In this document: positions 1 through 5,343 of the stretch, piece after piece
Layout of the letters: each line of letters starts with the position of its first letter
How positions within the stretch are numbered: position 1 is the first letter of the stretch
Assembly (NCBI GenBank): GCA_020047775.1
Contig: JAIFNK010000039.1
Span: 1 to 7,945 of the forward strand
Direction of reading: 5' to 3'
DNA length: 7,945 bases
DNA from: Akkermansia sp.
GTDB taxonomy: Bacteria > Verrucomicrobiota > Verrucomicrobiia > Verrucomicrobiales > Akkermansiaceae
Position numbers and translations under genes: made by a program
The notes under the pieces: model-generated
Told to the model about the DNA's origin: nothing
The model's input: only the letters and a program-made list of their open reading frames with translations
Databases searched by the model: none

Positions 1-1396
1 CCACGCCTGGTCCTCCAGCGAGGGCCTGGTCGATACCAAGGAAGGCCGCGTCACCGCATGCCCCGATCCGCTCGAAGCCCTCCAGCTCCTCGACGGCATG
101 TTCGCCGCAGACAGCCCGCGCCATGTGGTGCTGTTCCGTGACCTGCAACTCCACATGGACCAAAGCGACCCGATGCTCGTGCGCCGGATCAAAGACATCC
201 TGCGGGTGGCAAAATCCAACGGCCACTCCATCATCCTGCTAGGATGCCGTCTCAAGCTCCCACCTGAACTCGAACACGAGATCACTCACGTGGATTTCAG
301 CCTGCCAGACAACGGTCAGCTCGGCGTCGTGTTGGACGGCATCCTCAAGTCCGCCAAGATCAAGAACGTCCATGAAGTCGTCCGGGAGTCCGCGTTGCAG
401 AGCGCGCTCGGTCTCACCACCACCGAGGCGGAAAACGCGTTCGCCCTGTCCATCATCGAAACCAAGGGCATCGACCACAAAGTCGTCGCCCGCGAAAAGG
501 CCCGGACCTTGAAGAAGAACGGCCTGGTCGAAGTGGTGGAGGCCACCACCTCACTCGACGACATCGGCGGTCTTGGCTTGTTGAAGGAATGGCTCGTTCG
601 TCGCGGAGGTGCTTTCAGCGCCTCCGCCAAAGCCTACGGTCTGCCAGCCCCCAAAGGCTTGCTCATCGTCGGCATCCCCGGCACTGGCAAATCGCTCACC
701 GCGAAGGCCACCGCCGGAGCGTTCGGCCTGCCATTGCTGCGCCTCGACATGGGACGCGTGTTCGGCGGTATCGTCGGCCAGTCGGAAGCCAACCTGCGAT
801 CCGTCATCCAAACCGCCGAGGCCATCGCGCCGTGTGTCTTGTGGATCGACGAAATCGAAAAAGGCTTCAGTGGTTCACAAAGCAGCGGCTCCACCGACGG
901 CGGCACGTCCTCCCGGGTGTTCGGCTCGTTCCTGAGCTGGATGCAGGAAAAGGACAAACCCGTGTTCGTCGTGGCGACGGCGAACGATGTTTCCAAACTC
1001 CCACCCGAGTTTCTGAGGAAGGGGAGGTTCGACGAGCTGTTCTTTGTCGATCTTCCCGATGCGCTGGAACGCGCTCAGATCTGGGACATCGTCATCAAGC
1101 GCCATGGCCGCCGGCCCACCGACTACGACACCGTTGTGCTGGCCCGCGCCTGCGAGCAGTTCACCGGAGCCGAGATCGAAGCGGTCTTCATCGACGCCAT
1201 GCACGAGGCGTATGCCGAAGGCAAGGAACCCGGACCGAAAGAGATCCTGGAAGCGATGACCCGCACGGTCCCGCTGGCCAACCTGATGGACGGCCAGATC
1301 AGCGCCCTGCGCCACTGGGCGAAAGGACGTGCGCGAGAAGCCGCCAGTCGCATCACGCCCGCCCGCAACAGCAGGCGGATCGCCGAGGCGAATTGA
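1..1396 (+). CDS. Ycf46-like AAA+ ATPase, 5' end outside the window
   Basis: The frame is open from base 2 with no start needed, so the gene begins upstream of the window; 464 residues are visible, and the first internal Met is at 98. Counting from that Met, Walker A is GIPGTGKS (192-199), Walker B is VLWIDEIEK (247-255), sensor 1 is ATAND (293-297), the arginine-finger region is RKGRFDE (307-313) and sensor 2 is FTGAEIE (355-361). The part before Walker A contains LKLPPELEHEI and VDFSLPD, which match the N-terminal domain of the Ycf46 family of AAA+ proteins (cyanobacteria, chloroplasts and many other bacteria). The family is a putative cytosolic ATPase, linked in cyanobacteria to photosynthesis and carbon uptake; its general substrate is unknown. 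The core looks intact and functional. The next plus-strand gene lies well beyond the intron remnant, so no operon partner is visible downstream. The family call is firm; the role is not. Confidence 0.9.
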   Translation, partial: HAWSSSEGLVDTKEGRVTACPDPLEALQLLDGMFAADSPRHVVLFRDLQLHMDQSDPMLVRRIKDILRVAKSNGHSIILLGCRLKLPPELEHEITHVDFSLPDNGQLGVVLDGILKSAKIKNVHEVVRESALQSALGLTTTEAENAFALSIIETKGIDHKVVAREKARTLKKNGLVEVVEATTSLDDIGGLGLLKEWLVRRGGAFSASAKAYGLPAPKGLLIVGIPGTGKSLTAKATAGAFGLPLLRLDMGRVFGGIVGQSEANLRSVIQTAEAIAPCVLWIDEIEKGFSGSQSSGSTDGGTSSRVFGSFLSWMQEKDKPVFVVATANDVSKLPPEFLRKGRFDELFFVDLPDALERAQIWDIVIKRHGRRPTDYDTVVLARACEQFTGAEIEAVFIDAMHEAYAEGKEPGPKEILEAMTRTVPLANLMDGQISALRHWAKGRAREAASRITPARNSRRIAEAN

Positions 1397-1450
1397 ACAC
1401 CACCAGTCAAACAGCTTCGTCCTCCACTACGGGCCTGATACCCGAGTCTG

Positions 1451-1525
1451 ATTGGAACCGCCCTGTACGGAGCCGTAAGCAGGATGGTGTGGTCCCCGGG
1501 AGCTAACTACTCCCGGGGACCCGAT
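1451..1525 (+). mobile_element. Group II intron 3'-end remnant (domains V and VI)
   Basis: Domain V is about 34 nt (1456-1489). Its lower stem 1457-1465 pairs with 1480-1488 with one mismatch and one G-U pair; a two-base AG bulge (1478-1479) follows an upper TACG/CGTA stem with a GAGC loop. It is followed at once by domain VI, a perfect 10-bp hairpin (1492-1501 with 1511-1520, 9-nt loop). The end GACCCGAT places an A seven bases before the 3' boundary at 1525, as expected for the branch-point A, and the AT end is typical. This order and the flanking GAACCGCC and ATGGTGTGG strings match bacterial group II introns. No reverse transcriptase or domains I-IV are visible between the stop codon at 1396 and here, so this is a truncated, immobile remnant; its left border (somewhere in 1397-1450) cannot be set. 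The domain VI hairpin may also serve as an RNA 3'-end structure for the converging genes. Confidence 0.8.
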
Positions 1526-1878
1526 TAGTCTATTACGTTCCAACCTAAGTAAGGCTTTGAAATGCGTAAGACCTTGTCCCTAGGATCTTCTTCTGGGATG
1601 TCCGTCTTATCAACTGTTTGAAATTCGACATCTACCTTGATATAGGAGCAGTCCTTGTGGACGAACGTGCGGCGATTGGGTGTAGAAATCCCGCCCTCTG
1701 TAGCGAGAATCCTAGTAAGTTCTGTTCGTTTCATGCCTGGCTTGATCGTGCCGATCTCCTTGATAATCTGGGCAACCTGGTCGCTAAAGTTGGGGGCGAT
1801 CTGTGGGGAAGGTTGTATCGTCGAGCACGAAACAGAAATTGGCAGCAGAACTGCCATCGTGATCATCTGTGGTCTCAT
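1525..1878 (-). CDS. Small putative lipoprotein, conserved unknown
   Basis: This 117-residue protein starts with a short hydrophobic signal (MITMAVLLPISVSC). Cys18 follows a weak lipobox (SVSC), so export and lipid anchoring are likely but not certain; a start at Met5 would keep the same signal. The mature part has IKPGMKRTELTRIL, the Gly-Met plus short-helix pattern seen in small BamE/SmpA-like envelope domains, followed by DCSYIKVDVEF and a C-terminal ISKPYLGW segment. I know similar small unnamed exported proteins but no assigned function. It lies 30 bp downstream of the HEPN-like gene on the same strand and may be co-transcribed with it. The stop codon TAA (1525-1527) shares base 1525 with the last base of the intron remnant. 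Base composition is lower in GC than in the flanking plus-strand genes. No Shine-Dalgarno sequence is visible. Confidence 0.7.
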   Translation of the reverse strand: MRPQMITMAVLLPISVSCSTIQPSPQIAPNFSDQVAQIIKEIGTIKPGMKRTELTRILATEGGISTPNRRTFVHKDCSYIKVDVEFQTVDKTDIPEEDPRDKVLRISKPYLGWNVID

Positions 1879-1908
1879 AGTAGTGGATTTCTTGCCATCC
1901 GCTTCTTG

Positions 1909-2454
1909 TTAGCCTCCTGTTGGTTCCCAACGCCGTTCGTGCCATTCAGGAAATGCCCTGCCCATGCATTCGAGAATCTGAACCTCAACTCCGGCAATCT
2001 CCTTCATATATTTCTCAACGGCCTTATGGTTCATCTCTTCATCAACGTGCCGACTTCCCCGCTTGAACTTTGCAGTCTTCTTGTATCGAATAAATTCCAT
2101 GTTGTCCGGCCCGCCAGAATAGCACGCATAATAGTTGGAGTGCAGTAGTTGGTTACGCATACTCTCTGCGTTGAGGCAAAGACCAAGAATCCGCTTCCAT
2201 TCAGATAGATGCGTTTCTTTGTCAGGAATGTTGTAGAGATCGAAAAGAGAATATCCGATATGGGTGAGCTGTTTAAATGAAAGCTCACAAACTACAACGT
2301 CGGCTGCTTCTTCTTCTTCAAAAGGATCGATCAGAAAAGAGACTGCTCGACCCAGTTCGCTTTCAAGCGCCTGAAAATGATACACAACTCGGCCGAGCAG
2401 CTTGTAGCCATGCTCGAAAATCTCTTTAGCTCGTTGATCGTGTCTTGTTCCCAT
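1909..2454 (-). CDS. HEPN-like protein of unknown function
   Basis: This 181-residue, mainly alpha-helical soluble protein has no signal peptide or membrane segment. The pattern RNQLLH (residues 100-105, R-N-x3-H) with flanking helices resembles the R-x4-6-H motif of HEPN domains, which in toxins, Cas and abortive-infection proteins forms an RNase site when dimerised. The N-terminal half (residues 15-40) resembles the first helix of unnamed proteins that share the RNxLxHS pattern followed by a basic stretch (here RYKKTAKFKRGSR) and a C-terminal helix. The domain call is an inference from a short motif, and RNase activity is unproven. No antitoxin of known type sits next to it; the downstream partner is the putative lipoprotein. 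The start at 2454 has no clear Shine-Dalgarno sequence, and palindromic GACCGGTC sites lie 23-64 bp upstream. AT-rich composition (23 G/C in the 60 bases 2221-2280) suggests separate acquisition. Confidence 0.7.
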   Translation of the reverse strand: MGTRHDQRAKEIFEHGYKLLGRVVYHFQALESELGRAVSFLIDPFEEEEAADVVVCELSFKQLTHIGYSLFDLYNIPDKETHLSEWKRILGLCLNAESMRNQLLHSNYYACYSGGPDNMEFIRYKKTAKFKRGSRHVDEEMNHKAVEKYMKEIAGVEVQILECMGRAFPEWHERRWEPTGG

Positions 2455-2476
2455 TTTCTGGCTAACATTAGTGTTG

Positions 2477-2518
2477 AACGACCGGTCGGGTTTTGGAGGT
2501 GATACACGACCGGTCGTT
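2477..2518. promoter_or_regulatory. Paired CGACCGGTCG palindromes, probable operator
   Basis: AACGACCGGTCG (2477-2488) and CGACCGGTCGTT (2507-2518) are inverted copies of each other, and each contains the self-complementary 10-mer CGACCGGTCG. The centres are 30 bp apart, about three helical turns. A third, one-mismatch copy, GATCGGTCGTT, lies at 2569-2579. They sit 23-64 bp upstream of the minus-strand HEPN-like start (third copy about 115 bp), where a repressor or activator dimer would act. The pairing is seen directly; the regulatory role is inferred. Confidence 0.5.
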
Positions 2519-2696
2519 GATCAGGGTAAAAGGCGACCCAGAAGGGCAGACTTCGTCCAGCGACTCCTGATCGGTCGTTTTCATGCATGAGGCCTATCAC
2601 AGTCACCTCTCTCCCGACAAGTCCGGAGATTTCTGATTCTCCCGTAACCGCCCACCCACGCGTTGCGAATCTTCCCCCAACAAACTCCCGGCCGCC

Positions 2697-2797
2697 CGAC
2701 ACGCGCAAACGCAGGCCGGGATCATGACAAGGCCGCCATGGTGACCCACTCCCCCAGTTTTCATGGCGGTCATTTCATCTTCCACGACTTCCCCCAA
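2697..2797. repeat. Palindromic intergenic repeat, copy A
   Basis: The unit runs from CGACAC to CCCCCAA. Its core hairpin pairs 2731-2740 (GGCCGCCATG) with 2762-2771 (CATGGCGGTC), 10 bp with one G-U pair, around a 21-nt loop that contains CCCCC. The left flank CAGGCCGGGATCATGACA and the right flank CATTTCATCTTCC recur in copy B about 132 bp further on. It belongs to the same family as copies C and D. Confidence 0.85.
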
Positions 2798-2830
2798 CCG
2801 GCTCCAGTCAGTGAGCCAGTCCCCGCCGCA

Positions 2831-2928
2831 CGACACGCTCAAGCGCAGGCAGGTCATGACAAGGCCGCCATGGTAACCCGCTCCCCCGGTCTCCATGGCG
2901 GCCATTTCGTTTTCACGCTCTCCCCCAA
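2831..2928. repeat. Palindromic intergenic repeat, copy B
   Basis: This is a tandem partner of copy A with the same order of flanks. The core is 11 perfect base pairs: GGCCGCCATGG (2863-2873) with CCATGGCGGCC (2893-2903), loop 19 nt with a CCCCC run. The tail CATTTCGTTTTC gives a T-rich stretch after the hairpin. It ends 28 bp before the ligase start codon, so it lies in the leader or promoter zone of that gene. Both strands are open across copies A and B, which produces spurious reading frames. Confidence 0.85.
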
Positions 2929-2956
2929 ACAACAAAACAAACCAACCCCATCAAAC

Positions 2957-4063
2957 ATGCAAACCACCACCATCCAATCCACCTCCCTCCACTACCGCGA
3001 GGGCAACTCCGACAAGATCTATCAAGCTGCTGTCGAACCCAAAGACGACGGCTACATCGTCACCTTCGCTTACGGCCGGCGTGGCAACACGCTCAACACT
3101 GGCATCAAAAACGAAACGCCCGTGCCGCTCGAAACCGCGACCAAGCTCTTCAACAAGCTCGTCGCTTCGAAAGTGACCAAAGGGTATCAACCCGACGGCG
3201 AGGTCGCCAAACCCTATCAGCAATCCGGCGACGAGGGACGCGACAGCGGCATACGGTGCCAACTCCTCAACCCAGTTGAAAAGAACGAGTTGTCGCGCCT
3301 GCTCACCGGCAGGACGCATTGCCTCCAGGAAAAACACGACGGCCGCCGCCTCATGGTCCGCAAGCAGGGCGATAAAATCACCGGCATCAATCGCCGGGGA
3401 CTCGTCGTCGCGATCCCAGATTCCATCCGGGAAGCCGTCGAACACATTCCGTTCGATGTCCTCATCGACGGCGAGGCGGTCGGTGACACACTTCACGCCT
3501 TCGACCTGCTGGAAGTGAAGGGCAACGACTTCCGCCATCGCCGATACATTGATCGCTTCTCCGGGCTGATCATGGTCATTCCGCCGAATCTTCCGGCACT
3601 CCGCTGGGTGAGCACTTCCATTGATCCTAACGACAAGGTTGAGATTTATGAGGAACTCCGCCTCACGAACCGCGAGGGTGTCGTTTTCAAGGATGTCGAT
3701 GCACCCTTCAGCCCGGGTCGTCCCAACTCCGGCGGACCACAACTGAAGTTCAAGTTCGTCGAAAGCGCGTCGTTTATCGTCACCGCCCGCAACGAAAAAC
3801 GCAGCGTAAGCCTCGGTCTCTACAACGCCGATGGCGACAAGCTGGTTCCCGCCGGCAACGTCACCATCCCGCCGAACCACGTCATTCCGGCGGTCGGCGA
3901 CGTGGTGGAGACACGGTACCTCCATGCGTTTCGCGAAAGTGGTAGCATCTACCAACCTGTCTATCTCGGTAGGCGCACCGACATCCCGGCCGCCGACTGC
4001 ACCGTGGACCAGCTCAAGTTCAAGTCCGAGCTGGCAACCACTACCGCAGCAGCCGCCGCCTGA
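2957..4063 (+). CDS. ATP-dependent DNA ligase with N-terminal WGR domain
   Basis: The predicted protein has 368 residues. Residues 8-78 form a WGR-type domain (LHYREGNSDKIYQAAV, then FAYGRRGN in place of the W-G-R core, then a KLFNKLVASKVTKGY helix), a nucleic-acid-binding module known from PARPs and bacterial proteins. Residues 115-285 carry the nucleotidyltransferase motifs of ATP-dependent ligases: motif I EKHDGR with the adenylated Lys126, motif III DVLIDGE (167-173), FDLLEV (182-187), motif IV EGVVFK (240-245) and motif V QLKFKF (262-267). Residues 286-345 fit an OB-fold. The expected activity is nick sealing via ligase-AMP. The start at 2957 is chosen because the WGR domain begins just after it; the frame stays open upstream to 2663, but that extension only translates repeats A and B. 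There is no Shine-Dalgarno sequence; the leader is A/C-rich. The protein ends in an Ala-rich tail (TTTAAAAA). The ligase class is firm; its in vivo job (repair or element replication) is inferred. Confidence 0.9.
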   Translation: MQTTTIQSTSLHYREGNSDKIYQAAVEPKDDGYIVTFAYGRRGNTLNTGIKNETPVPLETATKLFNKLVASKVTKGYQPDGEVAKPYQQSGDEGRDSGIRCQLLNPVEKNELSRLLTGRTHCLQEKHDGRRLMVRKQGDKITGINRRGLVVAIPDSIREAVEHIPFDVLIDGEAVGDTLHAFDLLEVKGNDFRHRRYIDRFSGLIMVIPPNLPALRWVSTSIDPNDKVEIYEELRLTNREGVVFKDVDAPFSPGRPNSGGPQLKFKFVESASFIVTARNEKRSVSLGLYNADGDKLVPAGNVTIPPNHVIPAVGDVVETRYLHAFRESGSIYQPVYLGRRTDIPAADCTVDQLKFKSELATTTAAAAA

Positions 4064-4141
4064 TCCCAAACCTTCTGGCAAGGACCCACGAGGCAAGCCC
4101 GCGTCGCACGACACCCCACACAGCGCGACCGGGGTAACACC

Positions 4142-4185
4142 GGCCGCCATGGAGCATCCCCCCATCACAATGCTCCATGGCGGCC
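4142..4185. repeat. Palindromic intergenic repeat, copy C (likely ligase terminator)
   Basis: A perfect 16-bp inverted repeat, GGCCGCCATGGAGCAT (4142-4157) with its complement at 4170-4185, has a 12-nt C-rich loop. It is followed by ATTCCATTTTCAG, and it lies about 80 bp after the ligase stop codon, so it could end that transcript. The left flank (CAGCGCGACCGGGGTAACACC, about 4120-4140) is shared with copy D. This is the least degenerate of the four copies. Confidence 0.85.
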
Positions 4186-4402
4186 ATTCCATTTTCAGTA
4201 TCGAAAATCAAACAACCGGTAGCAACACGCACATTTTACGGGGGGAGATTTTTGGAATTTTGTCGAATAGGGGACAGTGGGCGTCAAATGCCAACACCGC
4301 ATCGAGATAGACAACAAAAACTGAAATACTACTAATATGAAATATAAATCAAACCTGCCGCCAGGCGCTCTGCCTCCTTACTTTCGCTTCACAGGAGCAA
4401 AA
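4186..4402. other. AT-richer non-coding stretch after copy C
   Basis: No gene is accepted here unless the next gene starts at 4337. The stretch contains a G-run (GGGGGGAG near 4240), then TTTTTGGAATTTTGTC and GGGGACAGTGGGCGTC (4271-4286). These look like a decayed leader or mobile-element edge, but I cannot name them. Composition falls towards A/T compared with the ligase gene. Confidence 0.35.
4393..4397 (+). promoter_or_regulatory. Shine-Dalgarno AGGAG for the start at 4403
   Basis: AGGAG ends five bases before ATG 4403. It is one of only two good ribosome binding sites in the window. It favours 4403 over the upstream in-frame ATG at 4337, which has none; since most neighbours also lack such a site, it supports but does not prove the choice. 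Confidence 0.5.
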
Positions 4403-4681
4403 ATGACGATCATGGAAGAAAATGTGGCGATCACCCTCCAACAGCTTCAACTAGCGATAGTTGAAATGGGCATCAGAGGTCGATTGAAGGAGGAGATGCA
4501 CAAAGTCGGCATACTTCCACTCAAAGAAAACGAGCTGACATTGGTCGCCTCAAATATGGCAACAGTCCTGTCTGAAGCAGTCCGAAAAGGGACTGACTTG
4601 AAGGCGGCCTTTCTCGAAGCCGGCATCCTACCACAAAATCCAAAACCGGCCAGACGGGTAGCTTCCACCACGGTGAAGTAA
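4403..4681 (+). CDS. Small unknown protein with an internal GILP repeat
   Basis: From ATG 4403 the protein has 92 residues; from the alternative in-frame ATG 4337 it has 114. It appears soluble and helical, with no signal peptide or membrane segment. Two segments are similar: LKEEMHKVGILP (28-39) and LKAAFLEAGILP (66-77), 38 residues apart, so the protein may consist of two copies of a short helix-turn unit. The C-terminus is basic (KPARRVASTTVK). I do not recognise the family. The gene stands alone between repeat copies C and D and is less GC-rich than the ligase, which suggests a separate origin. Function is unknown; a small DNA- or protein-binding adaptor is possible but unsupported. Confidence 0.6.
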   Translation: MTIMEENVAITLQQLQLAIVEMGIRGRLKEEMHKVGILPLKENELTLVASNMATVLSEAVRKGTDLKAAFLEAGILPQNPKPARRVASTTVK

Positions 4682-4726
4682 TTCCCAATAGGACAGAACA
4701 CCCGAACAGCGCGATCGAGTAACACC

Positions 4727-4762
4727 GGCCGCCATTGAGCATCCCCCGGCTCCGTGGCGGCC
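4727..4762. repeat. Palindromic intergenic repeat, copy D (degenerate)
   Basis: GGCCGCCATTGAGC (4727-4740) pairs with GCTCCGTGGCGGCC (4749-4762) over 14 positions with one mismatch and one G-U pair. The left flank AACAGCGCGATCGAGTAACACC nearly repeats that of copy C. It lies 45 bp after the stop codon at 4681, the same position relative to a gene end as copy C, but its arms have begun to diverge. Confidence 0.8.
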
Positions 4763-4857
4763 ACTCCTCCTCACTTTTGCGAGGAAGATCTTCCTGAACC
4801 AATCGAATAAGGCAGCAACCCCGCGCCTTTCTCACCAACTCCAAACCCCTAATCATC

Positions 4858-5040
4858 ATGAACTCTACCCAACTCGACGACGAACCCATGAAACTGCATG
4901 AAGTGGTTGCAGCAACTGCGCTTGTGGTGTTCGCCTGTGCGAGCATCGCGGTTGCGTTCACCGCCATTGCCACCTGCCAGTATGCAGGCGATGCGTTCAA
5001 GCGCATCCGCAGGAAAGGAGGTCGAGATTTTCCACGATAA
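4858..5040 (+). CDS. Small single-pass membrane protein
   Basis: This 60-residue protein has one strong hydrophobic segment at residues 15-40 (EVVAATALVVFACASIAV and on to AIATC), preceded by an acidic N-terminus and followed by a basic tail (KRIRRKGGR), which predicts the C-terminus in the cytoplasm. The start at 4858 follows the A/C-rich, SD-less leader typical of this window (CCCCTAATCATC); Met11 at 4888 is an alternative. The last 26 bases contain a strong Shine-Dalgarno sequence for the overlapping next frame. I do not recognise a family. Either it is a small membrane protein translationally coupled to the next frame, or the two frames are one two-segment protein split by a frameshift. 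Confidence 0.55.
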   Translation: MNSTQLDDEPMKLHEVVAATALVVFACASIAVAFTAIATCQYAGDAFKRIRRKGGRDFPR

Positions 5041-5236
5041 GGAAAACGGAATCTGGCACACGGTTTTCAACCTCTGCGCCAACTTCCTCCATTGGCTCGC
5101 CAGCAAGATGAACCCCTGGTTTCCGGGCGGTATGGATTATGTCAAAATCAACGTGATCTTATTCTGCATCATCCTGCCAATCATCCTGATCGCCTCGCTG
5201 GCGCTCAACCTAGCGTTCCTGCTCGGTCTGTTCTGA
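4991..5236 (+). CDS. Small membrane protein overlapping the previous gene; start uncertain
   Basis: The frame is shifted by +1 relative to the preceding gene and overlaps its end. The convincing part begins near 5012 (KEVEIFHDKENGIWHTVF) and ends with a hydrophobic segment NVILFCIILPIILIASLALN and LAFLLGLF at the C-terminus, so it should be membrane-anchored. Residues encoded upstream of about 4982 look like an out-of-frame translation of the first gene and are not believed. In-frame starts are ATG 4982, ATG 4991 and ATG 5108, none with a ribosome site, or ATT at 5027, which sits four bases after a perfect AGGAGGT. The coordinates given use ATG 4991 as a compromise. A frameshifted fusion with the preceding gene would give a protein with two membrane segments. 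The family is not recognised. Confidence 0.45.
   Translation: MRSSASAGKEVEIFHDKENGIWHTVFNLCANFLHWLASKMNPWFPGGMDYVKINVILFCIILPIILIASLALNLAFLLGLF
5016..5022 (+). promoter_or_regulatory. Perfect Shine-Dalgarno AGGAGGT inside a gene end
   Basis: AGGAGGT lies within the last codons of the 4858-5040 gene, in a window where such sites are rare. The in-frame codon at the right distance for the overlapping downstream frame is ATT (5027-5029). It could start that frame, stimulate a +1 shift, or be chance. Confidence 0.5.
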
Positions 5237-5272
5237 CCGACACGGCGCTATCAACCCACCATCAACCACTGG

Positions 5273-5323
5273 GCCGCGCGGGCCATTCCCCAAATGGGGA
5301 ATCCGTCGCGGCTCTTTCGTTTT
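5273..5323 (+). terminator. Long hairpin with T-rich tail, 31 nt before the next start
   Basis: Three stacked stems: 5273-5278 with 5307-5312 (6 bp), 5279-5281 with 5303-5305 (3 bp, a bulged T at 5306), and 5285-5291 with 5296-5302 (7 bp, loop AAAT), with a GCC bulge. The tail TCTTTCGTTTT (5313-5323) fits a rho-independent terminator for the membrane-protein frames ending at 5236. The next ATG is at 5344, leaving little room for a promoter, so read-through or an attenuator role is also possible. Confidence 0.6.
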
Positions 5324-5343
5324 CACCCGATCCACACACATCC

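Larger units (their letters stand above)
2455..2956. other. Gene-free control and repeat region before the ligase gene
   Basis: About 500 bases contain no gene I accept. The left part (2477-2579) holds the CGACCGGTCG palindromes. The right part (2697-2928) holds two tandem palindromic repeats. Bases 2583-2696 show nothing recognisable except a copy of CTTCCCCCAAC at 2671 that recurs after each repeat (2789, and a variant near 2920). The promoter of the ligase gene must lie here or within the repeats, but no convincing -35/-10 pair was found. Confidence 0.5.

Noticed and set aside
589..1506. 305-codon open frame in a second plus frame
   Set aside because: Arg- and His-rich out-of-frame translation of the AAA+ gene, with no motif; it runs into the intron remnant.
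1451..1525. tRNA or simple terminator
   Set aside because: No cloverleaf or anticodon arm fits, and there is no T-tract; the order of two stems, the AG bulge and the CCGAT end fit group II intron domains V-VI better.
2603..2935. 110-codon minus-strand frame over repeats A and B
   Set aside because: Its content is translated palindromic repeat (duplicated MAAMETGG/HGGLVM-like strings), and no gene context supports it.
2951..4192. 413-codon open frame on the minus strand
   Set aside because: It lies fully opposite the WGR-ligase, whose motifs are intact; the minus-strand translation has no recognisable motif and is explained by GC-rich codon structure.
4240..4300. Insertion-sequence end around GGGGACAGTGGGCGTC
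   Set aside because: No matching inverted copy, target duplication or transposase is visible in the window.
2697..4762. CRISPR array
   Set aside because: The repeats are palindromic, irregularly spaced (132 bp to over 1 kb), separated by genes, and lack uniform spacers or cas genes.
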